A stretch of DNA of 39,540 nt from Butyrivibrio sp. (lineage in GTDB: Bacteria > Bacillota_A > Clostridia > Lachnospirales > Lachnospiraceae). The stretch lies in the NCBI GenBank assembly GCA_024690635.1, contig JAILOW010000096.1, positions 1 through 39,540 of the forward strand. The letters are read 5' to 3'. The notes under the pieces are model-generated. The model did no database searches. It was not told the origin of the DNA and saw only the letters and a list, made by a program, of their open reading frames with translations. Below, piece after piece: positions 8,743-18,200 of this stretch. Positions within the stretch are counted from its first letter, which is position 1; each line of letters starts with the position of its first letter. Made by a program: the position numbers and the translations under genes.

Positions 8743-10848
8743 TTATTCCTCATCAAGAGGACGGTTAAGTTCCTCGGTACCGGGAAGCACGAATCTGCCT
8801 TTTTCTATGATGGTCACATAGCTTCCGTCTGCGCGTACCGCCCTGATCTCTCCAAGCTCGTCATAAGGAATGGTGATATCTGTGTGGCAAGAGAAATACG
8901 CCTTGTTAGGTTCTGTCTTTCTCTTGGCGGATATCTCGTTTTCCCTTGCAACTATAGCTTTTCCGTCGGGATTAAAGGTCTCGTTGTCCTCATCGTAGGA
9001 ATAGCAGGTATCGCCCACAGCAAAGTGAGGGCCTGTCTTTTCAGCGATAAGGATCGGCAGTTTGTCTGCGATATCATACTTTCTTGCAACAACGTAAGCC
9101 GTGGTGTTTGTACCTATGGCAAACTCTCCTATGGGAAGAGTCTTGTGATTAAAGAGGATGTTGTCGCTGATGTATTTTTTATTCTCTTCTTCCGACTCAA
9201 AGTTTGAACAGCTGTACTCCGTAACGCATCCGTCCTTGAACTTTATCTCAAGGTTTTTAAAAAAGAGTCCTTCAAGATATACACCGGTAACATGAAGTAC
9301 GCCCTCTGTTCCTGACAGCCTGGGAGAAGTAAATACCTCTCCAACGGGGATGTTCACATCCGCAACGCAGTTCTCAAAGTTGGTCTCTTTGGATCTGTCC
9401 TTAAGCTCATGGAGCATCACCTTCATTTTGGTGTGATTATCTCCCATACCGGTAACTTCGCAGTATACAGCTTCATCAAGAGCATCAACTATCTTTTGCT
9501 GAATATCCTGATAGAGCTTGTAGTCAAGAGTATTGATCTTTACAACTTCGTCAAAGATCTCTTTGAAGTTGTCGCCGATATCCGGAACCGGGAAAGAGAT
9601 AATGGTAAAGCTTCTCTCTTTTCCTATGATATATTCGTTGGTCAAAAGACTTGCCTGAACCTTGTAGTCACTAAGGAGCTTTTTCTGGGAAGCACTAAAC
9701 TGCACAGCATCCTTGTTGGGAACAGGAGCAAAAGGCTTTTCTCCAAAGACCTCTATAACTGCAGGTCCGCCAAAAAGCTTTGCTTCTTTTTTGTATTTTT
9801 CGCCGGCTGCTCTGATGGCTTCAAGTCTTCTGTTTACAAGGGCTCCGTCGAGGAACAGTCCGTCGTCGTCCTTGTGGTCGTAGTCAAACTGCTTGTTGGG
9901 AACAGCGCCGTAATAGCCGCTTCTGTATGCGCTTCCTCCCATATAAAAGCCGCTCATGTAAGCTCTGTAGATACCGGTCTTAAGATCGATCTTTTCAAAG
10001 TTCTCCACAGCCTTTTTAACGATGCGCTCAAAGCCAAGCTGATAGAGTATCGAAGCTGTATTTTTGATGGTGATGTCTTTTCCCGTAACTTCAAATCCGA
10101 TCCTGTAGCCTTCGGTAAAGGTACTTGCAAGGCGCTCTATTTCTTCTTCGGAGAGGCCGTTTAAATACCTTGCGGTTTCAAGCTCGTTTTCTGTGATATA
10201 CTCTCCAAACATGTACAGATAGCGAAGATCCGAAAGATCCATGCCTGTGATAATGTCCCTTGCAAAATCCTGTACGGGATTAACTATCTGAGAAAATCTA
10301 AGTGTTCTGGCATCCTCGGCGTAGTCGCTGTAAAACCAGTACATGATCTTTCTGATCTCTTCCGTTGCGGGAAGAGTCTTGTTCTCATCTGCACTCTTAA
10401 AGGCGCCGTAAACTTCCAAAAAGAGCTCCATCCTGATGGCAAGCTGGAATCTGTTCTGCTCATAAGCAAAACCGATCATGGATCTCATCTCAAAATAAAG
10501 GGCTGAAAGAAGCTGTCCGAAATCCCCCAGCATCTCTTTTGCATAGGTGGGATTACCGTAGCTTTTGCCGTAATTTTCAGGAAGGATATCCTCGTAGATT
10601 TCTTTGTTCCACTTGGAAAGATCTTCCAAAGAAGCAGTAAGAAGCGTTCCCTTTGAAACCCTTTCGCGGGTCCTGTCAATAAGTGAAATAAAAATGGCGA
10701 CAACATGAAAATATCCGTCAAGCCCCTGATCTTCAAGGTGCTCGCCGGCTATGTCCCTGATCCTTTCCGCGCAGAGACTGTATCTTTCGTCTATAACCTC
10801 TTCTCCTGCGGAAAATTCATAAATAAGTTCTTCATTATTATTGTTCAT
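8743..10848 (-). CDS. M29-type (thermophilic-type) aminopeptidase with long N-terminal extension
   Basis: A 701-residue protein. The C-terminal part carries the M29 metallo-aminopeptidase pattern of metal ligands: PVGEVFTSPRL near residue 500, IGEFAIGTN near 577, KTGPHFAVGD near 608 and CHTDITI near 655. These supply the expected Glu, Glu, His, His and Asp. Enzymes of this family release N-terminal residues from peptides with two metal ions. Typical members have about 400-415 residues; here roughly 300 extra, mainly helical residues come first and match nothing I recognise. The start ATG lies one base after the stop of the preceding small membrane protein gene, so translation is probably coupled. 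It is the last gene of the pyrE operon. The family call is firm, the substrate unknown. Confidence 0.85.
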   Translation of the reverse strand: MNNNNEELIYEFSAGEEVIDERYSLCAERIRDIAGEHLEDQGLDGYFHVVAIFISLIDRTRERVSKGTLLTASLEDLSKWNKEIYEDILPENYGKSYGNPTYAKEMLGDFGQLLSALYFEMRSMIGFAYEQNRFQLAIRMELFLEVYGAFKSADENKTLPATEEIRKIMYWFYSDYAEDARTLRFSQIVNPVQDFARDIITGMDLSDLRYLYMFGEYITENELETARYLNGLSEEEIERLASTFTEGYRIGFEVTGKDITIKNTASILYQLGFERIVKKAVENFEKIDLKTGIYRAYMSGFYMGGSAYRSGYYGAVPNKQFDYDHKDDDGLFLDGALVNRRLEAIRAAGEKYKKEAKLFGGPAVIEVFGEKPFAPVPNKDAVQFSASQKKLLSDYKVQASLLTNEYIIGKERSFTIISFPVPDIGDNFKEIFDEVVKINTLDYKLYQDIQQKIVDALDEAVYCEVTGMGDNHTKMKVMLHELKDRSKETNFENCVADVNIPVGEVFTSPRLSGTEGVLHVTGVYLEGLFFKNLEIKFKDGCVTEYSCSNFESEEENKKYISDNILFNHKTLPIGEFAIGTNTTAYVVARKYDIADKLPILIAEKTGPHFAVGDTCYSYDEDNETFNPDGKAIVARENEISAKRKTEPNKAYFSCHTDITIPYDELGEIRAVRADGSYVTIIEKGRFVLPGTEELNRPLDEE

Positions 10849-10849
10849 A

Positions 10850-11206
10850 TCAACTAAGTCCTAACACTACTACAAATATTATAAATACTATGGAAATGAA
10901 ATTGAGAATAATACCCAGGTTGGGAAAAAGCTTGAAAATATCCTTTTCAAATCTGGACATGATTCCAAGGACAAATCCCACCACAGAAAATATCGCCGCA
11001 ACAAAAGCCGCTGCGGCGTACCTTAGCTGAGCCTGTCCGCCGTCTCTGTATGTAAACAGAACGGCAGCTATCAGTGCTCCCACCGAGATGATACCCAGAA
11101 CAGAGGACATTATCCCCTTTTCCGGATGTCTGTTGTCGGTGAACATATAACGGTCTCTGACCGGTTCAAGTTTTTTAATGCGAAGTTTTAATTTTAATTT
11201 TTTCAT
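10850..11206 (-). CDS. Small membrane protein (DUF6142-like)
   Basis: 118 residues. A basic N-terminus (MKKLKLKLRIKKLEP) and a short motif RYMFTDNRHPEKGIMS precede three predicted TM helices (about residues 33-52, 64-85 and 93-117). The FT..RHP.KGIMS pattern followed by three helices resembles a Lachnospiraceae membrane family that I recall as DUF6142; this name is from memory, not a search. The ATG overlaps the stop of the 50-residue gene upstream (TGATG), and the next gene starts one base after its stop. Function is unknown; the position suggests co-expression with pyrE and the aminopeptidase. Confidence 0.8.
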   Translation of the reverse strand: MKKLKLKLRIKKLEPVRDRYMFTDNRHPEKGIMSSVLGIISVGALIAAVLFTYRDGGQAQLRYAAAAFVAAIFSVVGFVLGIMSRFEKDIFKLFPNLGIILNFISIVFIIFVVVLGLS

Positions 11207-11358
11207 CAGATGATGATTTTCTTTCTGCTGCCAAGTAGCTTTGCTCCGCCGATGATAAGGAGAACGCCTGTGGCAATGCCTGCTACTATCGATATAACGC
11301 CAAATGCTATATTGACTGCACCTGTTGTGCCCATTACCTTATATGTCTGCTCGTCCAT
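11206..11358 (-). CDS. 50-residue single-TM protein
   Basis: A short gene beginning MDEQTYKVMG and ending GSRKKIII. One hydrophobic helix covers about residues 14-42 (glycine- and isoleucine-rich), followed by a positive Arg-Lys-Lys end, which suggests an N-out, C-in membrane protein. CCGGAGGT lies seven bases before the ATG at 11358; another ATG two codons earlier would be too close to it. It sits 15 bases after pyrE, and its stop overlaps the start of the next membrane protein. Tight packing and a good ribosome binding site argue it is translated. No function can be assigned. Confidence 0.78.
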   Translation of the reverse strand: MDEQTYKVMGTTGAVNIAFGVISIVAGIATGVLLIIGGAKLLGSRKKIII

Positions 11359-11373
11359 ATTCATACCTCCGGA

Positions 11374-12057
11374 TCAGTCTTTCTTTGCGCCGTACTCAGC
11401 ATAATACTCATCAATGGATTTCTTTATCTCTTTTGTAAGAAGGACCTCTCCGTCCACAGGTCTGTTGTAAAGATAGTTTACAACATCCTCCATCTTTACG
11501 ATGGAATGAGCGCTGAATCCGTATCTTTCTTTGATCTCGTCAAGGGCGCTCATGTCGCTGTCCTGTCCTTTTTCCTGTCTGTTGAGTGAAACCATAAGTC
11601 CCACGATATCGCAGTCTGCCTGCTCCTGAATGATGGGAACCGTCTCCTCGATTGATTTTCCGGATGTTGTAACATCCTCTATGATAAGAACTCTGTCTCC
11701 GTCCCTGAGCTTGGATCCAAGGAGTATACCCTTGTCACCGTGGTCCTTTATCTCTTTTCTGTTGGAACAATATCTGATCTCTCTGCCGTAGAGTTCACTG
11801 ATTGCCATGCTTGTGGCAACTGCAAGAGGGATTCCCTTGTAAGCGGGTCCGAAAAGAACATCGAACTCAAGTCCGAAGGTATCGTGGATAGCCCTTGCGT
11901 AGTAATTTCCAAGCTTTTTTAACTGGGCTCCGGTAACATATGCCCCTGCGTTCATGAAAAAGGGTGATTTGCGTCCGCTCTTTAAAGTAAACTCTCCGAA
12001 CTTAAGAACGTTGCTGTCCACCATAAACTCAATGAACTCTTCCTTGTATCTTTCCAT
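11374..12057 (-). CDS. pyrE: Orotate phosphoribosyltransferase
   Basis: PyrE joins orotate and PRPP to give orotidine monophosphate in pyrimidine synthesis. The PRPP-binding motif VLIIEDVTTSGKS is present, along with FGPAYKGIPLA. The 227 residues are typical for a longer Firmicute form (N-terminal KSGRKSPFFMNAGAY). AAGGAG lies ten bases upstream of the ATG, and a strong promoter is predicted at 12113-12141. It leads an operon with two small membrane proteins and an aminopeptidase. pyrF lies nearby (13503-14423) in another transcription unit. Confidence 0.97.
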   Translation of the reverse strand: MERYKEEFIEFMVDSNVLKFGEFTLKSGRKSPFFMNAGAYVTGAQLKKLGNYYARAIHDTFGLEFDVLFGPAYKGIPLAVATSMAISELYGREIRYCSNRKEIKDHGDKGILLGSKLRDGDRVLIIEDVTTSGKSIEETVPIIQEQADCDIVGLMVSLNRQEKGQDSDMSALDEIKERYGFSAHSIVKMEDVVNYLYNRPVDGEVLLTKEIKKSIDEYYAEYGAKKD

Positions 12058-12112
12058 AAATATCCTGCTCCTTGTATGTCCAAGTTTTTATTTCCGAAAA
12101 AACCACAAAAAG

Positions 12113-12141
12113 ATTATAATACCTAGCCAGCCATACATCAA
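12113..12141 (-). promoter_or_regulatory. Promoter of the pyrE operon
   Basis: Minus-strand TTGATG (12136-12141), a 17-base spacer and a perfect TATAAT (12113-12118), about 56 bases before pyrE. The -35 overlaps the stop codon of the metallo-hydrolase gene upstream. No PyrR-type attenuator hairpin was recognised in the short leader. Confidence 0.75.
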
Positions 12142-12782
12142 TCAAAATACTGTATCTTCTCGATGACTCTCACAGGTGGCTTAACAAGTCCCGCAAAGCT
12201 CTGAGCATCGCTCTTTCTGCCCACTATGCTTCCGTAATGTGTGGGGATCGCAAACTCAGGTCTTATGATGTTTATGAGCTCCGCAGCTTTTTTGTAATCC
12301 ATGGTATAAGTGCCGCCTATGGGAACAAGGGCGACATCGCATTTCACAAGTCTGGATTCCTTGGTAAGACCTGTATCTCCCGCGATATAAATACGCTTGC
12401 CTTCAAGATTCAAAATGTAACCAACCCACGCGGCGCGCCTTGGATGGAAGGGCTTGATGTTGTTGTAGGCAGGAACAGCCTCAACCTCAATGCCGTCTAT
12501 CTCCATAATGACTCCGGGAGTTACGGTAACAATTTTGCTGACGCATCTGCCAAGCTCCTCGGCATCATCAAGCATGCTCTCGGGAACCACCAGAACCGTC
12601 TCGGTGCCTACCACCTTCATGATATCTTCAATGGAAAAATGGTCGTAATGCTGATGGGTTACAAAAACAAAGCTTGCGTCGTGGGGTTCTTCCCTCATCT
12701 TGAAGGGATCGATGTAGATGGATCCGAATTTGCCACGGATCCTGATACTGTTTTGAGTAAAAACTTCAATGTTATCTGTCAT
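12138..12782 (-). CDS. MBL-fold metal-dependent hydrolase
   Basis: A 214-residue metallo-beta-lactamase-fold protein. The metal motif HxHxDH is present (VTHQHYDHFS, near residue 42-48), followed by YIAGDTGL (metal Asp) and PTHYGSI (metal His). Size and motif spacing match the UPF0173/YtkL-like group of stand-alone hydrolases of unknown substrate. A GGAGA lies before the ATG at 12782. The flavin reductase gene ends 86 bases upstream, so co-transcription is possible but not certain. Confidence 0.88.
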   Translation of the reverse strand: MTDNIEVFTQNSIRIRGKFGSIYIDPFKMREEPHDASFVFVTHQHYDHFSIEDIMKVVGTETVLVVPESMLDDAEELGRCVSKIVTVTPGVIMEIDGIEVEAVPAYNNIKPFHPRRAAWVGYILNLEGKRIYIAGDTGLTKESRLVKCDVALVPIGGTYTMDYKKAAELINIIRPEFAIPTHYGSIVGRKSDAQSFAGLVKPPVRVIEKIQYFD

Positions 12783-12868
12783 AGCGCTCTCCGTTTCTCA
12801 AACTGTTAGGGCGTTTGCAGTTACTCATTTCAAAATCATAATACCATAGATTATGTACCGGTGGGCAT

Positions 12869-13438
12869 TCATTTGTTCTTCTTTCGAACACTGTATCCAA
12901 ATTTGCCAAGCTTTTTGCCAAGCGCAAAATACTCGCCGTGGGAGTAGGTCACAAGCTTTGCTGCTCCAAGGTCAAACCTTCCTTTGTCATCCATATACTT
13001 ATCATCAACGGAGACGCACAAAACCTCTGCAACAAACATGTCGTGACTTCCCAGCTCCAAAACATTGGTAACCCTGCACTCTATGTTTACGGGGCTCTCT
13101 AAAATGCCCGGAGCCGAAATCTTTTCAGACTTCTGAGGTGTGAGTTTCATTTCTTTGAACTTATCAAAGTCTCTGCCTGAGCGAACGCCGCACCAGTCGG
13201 CAGCCTTTACAAGATCCTCAGTCACAAGGTTTACCACAAACTCACCGGTCTCTTTGATGGCCTTGTAGGAATGGCGCTCCTTTCTGACTGAAATCGACAG
13301 CATTGCAGGAGAACTGCATACATTTCCTGCCCATGCGACGGTTATGATATTGGGTTTTTCTCCCTCGCTTTTGCAGCTCACCATAACAGCAGGGAGTGGA
13401 TAAAGCATATTCCCCGGTCTCCAGATCTCTTTTGCCAT
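12869..13438 (-). CDS. Flavin reductase family protein (flavoredoxin-like)
   Basis: 189 residues with the split-barrel FMN-binding layout of flavoredoxins: YPLPAVMVSCKSEGEKPNIITVAWAG near the N-terminus, then SISVRKERHSYKAIKETGEFVVNL, and a C-terminal segment ending FALGKKLGKFGYSVRKK. Such proteins bind FMN and carry electrons or reduce flavin with NAD(P)H. It begins after AAAGGG, downstream of the pyrF terminator. The partner and physiological role cannot be read from the sequence. Confidence 0.85.
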   Translation of the reverse strand: MAKEIWRPGNMLYPLPAVMVSCKSEGEKPNIITVAWAGNVCSSPAMLSISVRKERHSYKAIKETGEFVVNLVTEDLVKAADWCGVRSGRDFDKFKEMKLTPQKSEKISAPGILESPVNIECRVTNVLELGSHDMFVAEVLCVSVDDKYMDDKGRFDLGAAKLVTYSHGEYFALGKKLGKFGYSVRKKNK

Positions 13439-13466
13439 AAAATTACCCTTTCATTTTTTCTTACGT

Positions 13467-13495
13467 AAAACGGCTGCCTTAAAAAGCAGCCGTTT
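13467..13495 (-). terminator. Terminator after pyrF
   Basis: The stem AAAACGGCTGC / GCAGCCGTTT with an 8-base loop is followed on the minus strand by TTTT. It lies directly past the pyrF stop and probably ends the long larB-to-pyrF transcription unit, perhaps with some read-through into the flavin reductase gene. Confidence 0.75.
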
Positions 13496-13502
13496 ATTAT
13501 GA

Positions 13503-14423
13503 TCATCCAAGTGCAGATCTGATATCTTCTTTCATATCAAGAGCAGCCGCTCTTGCAGCCTCGCCCACTTTTCCATCCGCGAACTGTGAATAGTTATCGC
13601 TCTTCCATGCAGCTATGATGCCTCTTGAAGAATTGACAATAGCACCAAGTCCGTCCTTATTAAAGAAGTGAACAAGGTCCTTGCCCTTTCCGCCCTGAGC
13701 ACCGTAGCCGGGAACAAGGATATATGCGTGAGGCATGATGTCTCTTAAAACCTTGCCCATCTCGGGATAGGTTGCGCCCACAACAGCACCCACATTGCTG
13801 TAAGAACCATCCATGGAATCAAGGCCCCATTTTTCAACCTGCTCTCCCACAAGCTCGTAAAGAGGACGGCCGTCAACAAGCCTGTCCTGGAACTCTCCGC
13901 TTGAAGGATTGGAAGTTTTTACAAGTACGAATATTCCTCTGTCATGTTCATTGCAGACAGAGATAAAAGGCTTTACGCCGTCTGAACCAAGGTAGGGATT
14001 GACTGTGGCAAAATCCTCATCAAATCCGTGGAACACCTTATCTCCTATCTTTACGCCGCCAAGATGTCCGACTGCGTAGCTCTGTGAGGTGGATCCTATA
14101 TCTCCCCTCTTTATATCTCCTATTACAATAAGTCCCTTTTCTTTGCAGTAATCCACGGTCTTTTTAAAGGTAACAAGTCCTGGGATTCCCAGCTCCTCGT
14201 ACATGGCTATCTGGGGTTTAACCGCAGGAACGATATCGTATATATTATCGATGATCTCCTTGTTGTATTCCCAAAAGGCAAGTGCTGCGCCCTCACGGTT
14301 CATCCCGGCTTCGCTGTAGCATTTATCCTTGATGCGGTCCGGAATAAAATCAAGCTTGGGGTCAAGCCCGACTACAATAGGTGCTTCTGTGTCCTGAATC
14401 TTCTTGATAAGTTTGGAGATCAT
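13503..14423 (-). CDS. pyrF: Orotidine 5'-phosphate decarboxylase, type II
   Basis: PyrF decarboxylates OMP to UMP, the last step of UMP synthesis. At 306 residues it belongs to the longer type-II group (type I has about 230-240). The core IVIGDIKRGDIGSTSQSYA holds the catalytic Lys and Asp residues, and LVPGYGAQGG is the phosphate loop. AAGGG lies roughly 12 bases before the ATG at 14423. It follows the response regulator gene by only 23 bases and so appears to be the last gene of the larB-hydrogenase-kinase transcription unit, an unexpected place for a pyrimidine gene. Confidence 0.96.
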   Translation of the reverse strand: MISKLIKKIQDTEAPIVVGLDPKLDFIPDRIKDKCYSEAGMNREGAALAFWEYNKEIIDNIYDIVPAVKPQIAMYEELGIPGLVTFKKTVDYCKEKGLIVIGDIKRGDIGSTSQSYAVGHLGGVKIGDKVFHGFDEDFATVNPYLGSDGVKPFISVCNEHDRGIFVLVKTSNPSSGEFQDRLVDGRPLYELVGEQVEKWGLDSMDGSYSNVGAVVGATYPEMGKVLRDIMPHAYILVPGYGAQGGKGKDLVHFFNKDGLGAIVNSSRGIIAAWKSDNYSQFADGKVGEAARAAALDMKEDIRSALG

Positions 14424-14446
14424 CTTTTGTCTTTTCCCTTCTGTCT

Positions 14447-15217
14447 TTATCTTCTTTTAGCTGCCTGCATTACGAAAAAGTCATCTATAGCGCCGATAAG
14501 TTTGTCCTTGGGCATTGACTTAAGCAGATATTTTGCAGGCTTAAGCTGTACTACCTTCATAACGCTTTCCTTATCATCTTTTGCAGTAAGGAATATCACA
14601 GGAGTCGTCTTTAATTTGCTGTTTTCTCTGATAGCCTTTAATACGTCAGGTCCGCTCATGACCGGCATCTCATAATCCAAAAGAACCAGATCCACCGGGT
14701 TTTGCGACATAAACGTAAGAGCGATCTTACCCGAGCTTGCCATGTAAACATGATACTTTACTGACAGCCAGGTCTTCATCATTCGAAGCATTGCTCCGTC
14801 GTCATCGATGATAAGGATCTTTTTCCTAAGGCTCTCATCAACGGCGCTGTAGTCAACCACCATGTTGAGCTGCTCTGCCAAAAGCTTTACATCAAGAGGT
14901 CTGAGGTAGGTCTCCTGAATTTTTTCTTTTGCAATAAAGGTTGTGGCAAGGATAAGCTCATCCTGATTACCAACGATATATAAAAGAAATCTCTCGGAAT
15001 CGATCTGTTCATTTAAGTATTTTAAGAAAGGTATGTCATCCGAAGTCATTTCACCCATATACAAAAGATAAATCTCAGGCTTATTTTCTACAAGCTCCAC
15101 AGCAAACTGTGTAGGGCGAACCGTTACCACTTCGTAATCTTCCTTCTGAAGACCCACGATAATGGCATTGACCATGAAGCTTTTCTGATTACCAATTAGT
15201 AATACTCGCTTATCCAT
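14447..15217 (-). CDS. Response regulator with pseudo-receiver and receiver domains
   Basis: 256 residues in two parts. The C-terminal receiver (about 130-250) is complete: LIIDDD acid pair, phospho-acceptor Asp181 in VLLDYEMP, Thr in FLTAKDD, and Lys in AKYLLKS. The N-terminal part (1-120) also looks like a receiver fold, but the acceptor position is Tyr53 (LLYMGEM) and the acid pair is missing, so it cannot be phosphorylated in the normal way. No DNA-binding or enzymatic output domain is present, so it should act through protein contacts. The hybrid kinase gene ends 27 bases upstream. It is the natural phosphate acceptor of that kinase's HPt domain, by position. Confidence 0.9.
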   Translation of the reverse strand: MDKRVLLIGNQKSFMVNAIIVGLQKEDYEVVTVRPTQFAVELVENKPEIYLLYMGEMTSDDIPFLKYLNEQIDSERFLLYIVGNQDELILATTFIAKEKIQETYLRPLDVKLLAEQLNMVVDYSAVDESLRKKILIIDDDGAMLRMMKTWLSVKYHVYMASSGKIALTFMSQNPVDLVLLDYEMPVMSGPDVLKAIRENSKLKTTPVIFLTAKDDKESVMKVVQLKPAKYLLKSMPKDKLIGAIDDFFVMQAAKRR

Positions 15218-15244
15218 CTTAATCCTTTCCGTTTTTTGCTCCTA

Positions 15245-18200
15245 CTAAAGTATATTCAAAAGTCCGTCTCTGTCAACTGCTGCCATAAGCCGTTTTATCT
15301 CATGATATTTATGTTTTTCGCTCTTGGGTACTTTGTAATCCTCAAGCATCTTCATAATATCGTCGGCGCTGTCAAAATAAGATGCGGTGACAAATTCCTT
15401 TATGGAAGCATAGGCGCTTTCAAGCTCTTCTTTGGAAATAACGGGTTTATCCGACTCCTCATCGGATATCAGCGGTTCAAGTTTGGTGTAATACTCTCTG
15501 TAAGTTTCCAAAAGATCCGGTGAAAGATCGTTTATCTCACTGATATCTCCGTCATTTCCACAGGCTTCAAGGTGCGCTGCCTTCTCCGAAAGTTCCAGCG
15601 CTCCTATGGCTCTTGCAGAGCTCTTTAGTCCGTGAACCAGAATGGTATAGTTCTTTACATCAACTTCCTTTAGATACTTTTCTATAAGGTCTGCCTTTTC
15701 ATTAATGGCAAGGCGGAAGTCCTTCATAACATCCCTTGCAACAGATGCCGATCCGCACCTTTCAATGGCAGCGTTGACATCTACGCCGTTTAGCTTAAGA
15801 AGTGCCTGCATGGCAGCCTTCTCATCATCGTGGTTGTCTTCCGAAACTTCATATCCGGGATCTCCGGGCTTTGCCACAATCTCCCGGGGCAGATATGAAA
15901 GTATCATTTCTTCCAGCTTGCCGGGATCAACAGGCTTGGACATATAATTTGCAAAGCCTTCTCTGAAGTACATCTCCCTGGAGCCCGATATGGCATTGGC
16001 TGTAAGTGCCACCACAGGAGTTTCTTTGTTCAGATTGTCCTCCATCTCTTCCATAGCGTGGAAGGTCTGGATGCCGTCCATTTCAGGCATTCTGTGATCC
16101 AAAAAGATAATGTTGTACTTGTTTTTCTTAACAAGTTCAAGGGCTTCCATTCCGCTAGCCGCAGTGTCTATCCGGATCTTTGTCTTTTTAAGAAGTCCTT
16201 CTATTACGGTAAGATTTGTTCTGGTATCATCAACCGCAAGTATCCGTGCGTCAGGAGCTCTGAAGTTCTCTCTGTATTCGGGCTCGTCGATGTTTTCCTT
16301 AAACCTTGCTTCGAAATCACCTATAGGCTCCCAGTCCACAACATCCTGAACCACGGAAAAAGAAAACTCGGATCCCACACCGTACTCACTCTTTACTTCC
16401 AGCTTGGATCCCATCAGATCAAGGAGCATGTTTACGATATTTATTCCAAGGCCTGTTCCCTCAATTGTCCTGTTTTTCTTTTCATCAATTCTTTCAAAGG
16501 CAACCGTAAGTCTTTCGATATCATCATCCTTGATACCAATACCTGTATCAGCCACCTTTACAGTCATCATGATCTGATGAGCATCTTCCGTTTCCGGGTC
16601 CTCAGGCTCTATCTCGTTAAAATCAACGGTAAGGGATACCACACCTTTTTCCGTATACTTTATGGCGTTTGTCATAAGGTTTATGATGCACTGCTTTATC
16701 CTTATCTCATCACCGAAAAGAACGTGTGGTATGTTTTCATTGACCTTGGTATCAAGTGTCAGCTGCTTGTCCCTTGCCCTTAGATTGGACATGTTAAGAA
16801 CATCGTTCATAAGTGATGCCAGATCATACTCAACGGGGATAAGTTCAAGCTTACCCGCTTCGATCTTGGAAAAATCAAGGACATCATTTATAAGAGCCAA
16901 AAGAGTCTTACCGGAATTCTGGATATCCCTTGCATATGAAAGGATCTCCGGATCATCCGTCTCCCTTAGTATCATCTCGTCAAAGCCAAGTACGGCGTTG
17001 ATGGGCGTTCTGATCTCATGTGAAATATTTGAAAGAAATCTCGACTTGGCTTCGTTTGCAGTCTTTTCACTTTCAAGCTGAGCCTCTATGGCCTGTCTGT
17101 TTTTTACAAGTTCAATGTATTCCACAAGTCTGTAGAAGGTAAGGTCAACGGAATGATACAGTTCCTCTATCTCATCCTTGGTATTGATATCAAGACTGTG
17201 GATGGCATCGATGTTTTCATGAATGCTCGCATCGTTTGCCGTATAGATCTTGGATACTGCCCGTGACAGCTGCCTTATTGGCTCCGCTATTCGTCTCTGG
17301 GCATACCGGTTCATAAACACCGCCAGCGGAATGACGATTATGGCGATGAGCATGGCAAGCCTTATACTGAATTTTATATTGATAAAGCCAAGTCCCGAAC
17401 TTATGGCTTCAAAGAAAAAGCTCTGCTCTTCCTCCACGTCACGCATAAGCGTCTTGCTGACTATAAGCTCCATTGCCTCGGCGCTTTTGGCTGATGCAAG
17501 AGCTTTTTTTGCATCAATATGATCGAAATGTCCCACAGAAAGCTCTTTTTCCATACTGGGGATCAGGGTATTGGAGGCAAGCTCCGCAGAAAAGCCAAGA
17601 ACAAGAGCCTCTATGACAATTACATTCATGACCACAAGTCCAATCTTGGATCTGCCCTCAACAACATGTCTGTCTTCTTCATCAAGGATCATGGGATTCA
17701 CATAATATTTGCCGTTTCCAAGAAGCAGCTTTTTTTCATCGGGAATATGTTTAAAAAGAAGATAGGTGGCAAGGCATCCCGCAAAGCATCCGGGAAATTC
17801 ATTCATAAAGACAAAGAAACACTGGCCTACGGAAAAAATTTCGACGCCGTTGCCATCAAGAAGGAGCATGATAAGCCCCCAGATATTACCTACAAGAATC
17901 TGTAAAAATATGGTACATGGAATGATCTTGGACCTTTTTGCAAACCACTTTCTCCTGCTTAGAACGTCAACCACACATACCACAAGAAGGTAAATGAATG
18001 TCAGATAGGAGAAGCTGCTGGATATAAAAGTCCTGAAAGAAAAAACGATAAGAACGCATATCATACCCGGGACAGCACCGCCCAGTGCTGCCACTAATAT
18101 GGTGGGTATGTATTTTACGGCATACAAGAGCCCCATGGTAATGTATCCCGCATCCTTTACCAAAAGAATGTGATAATTGTAGATAATGGTAAGTACGGAT

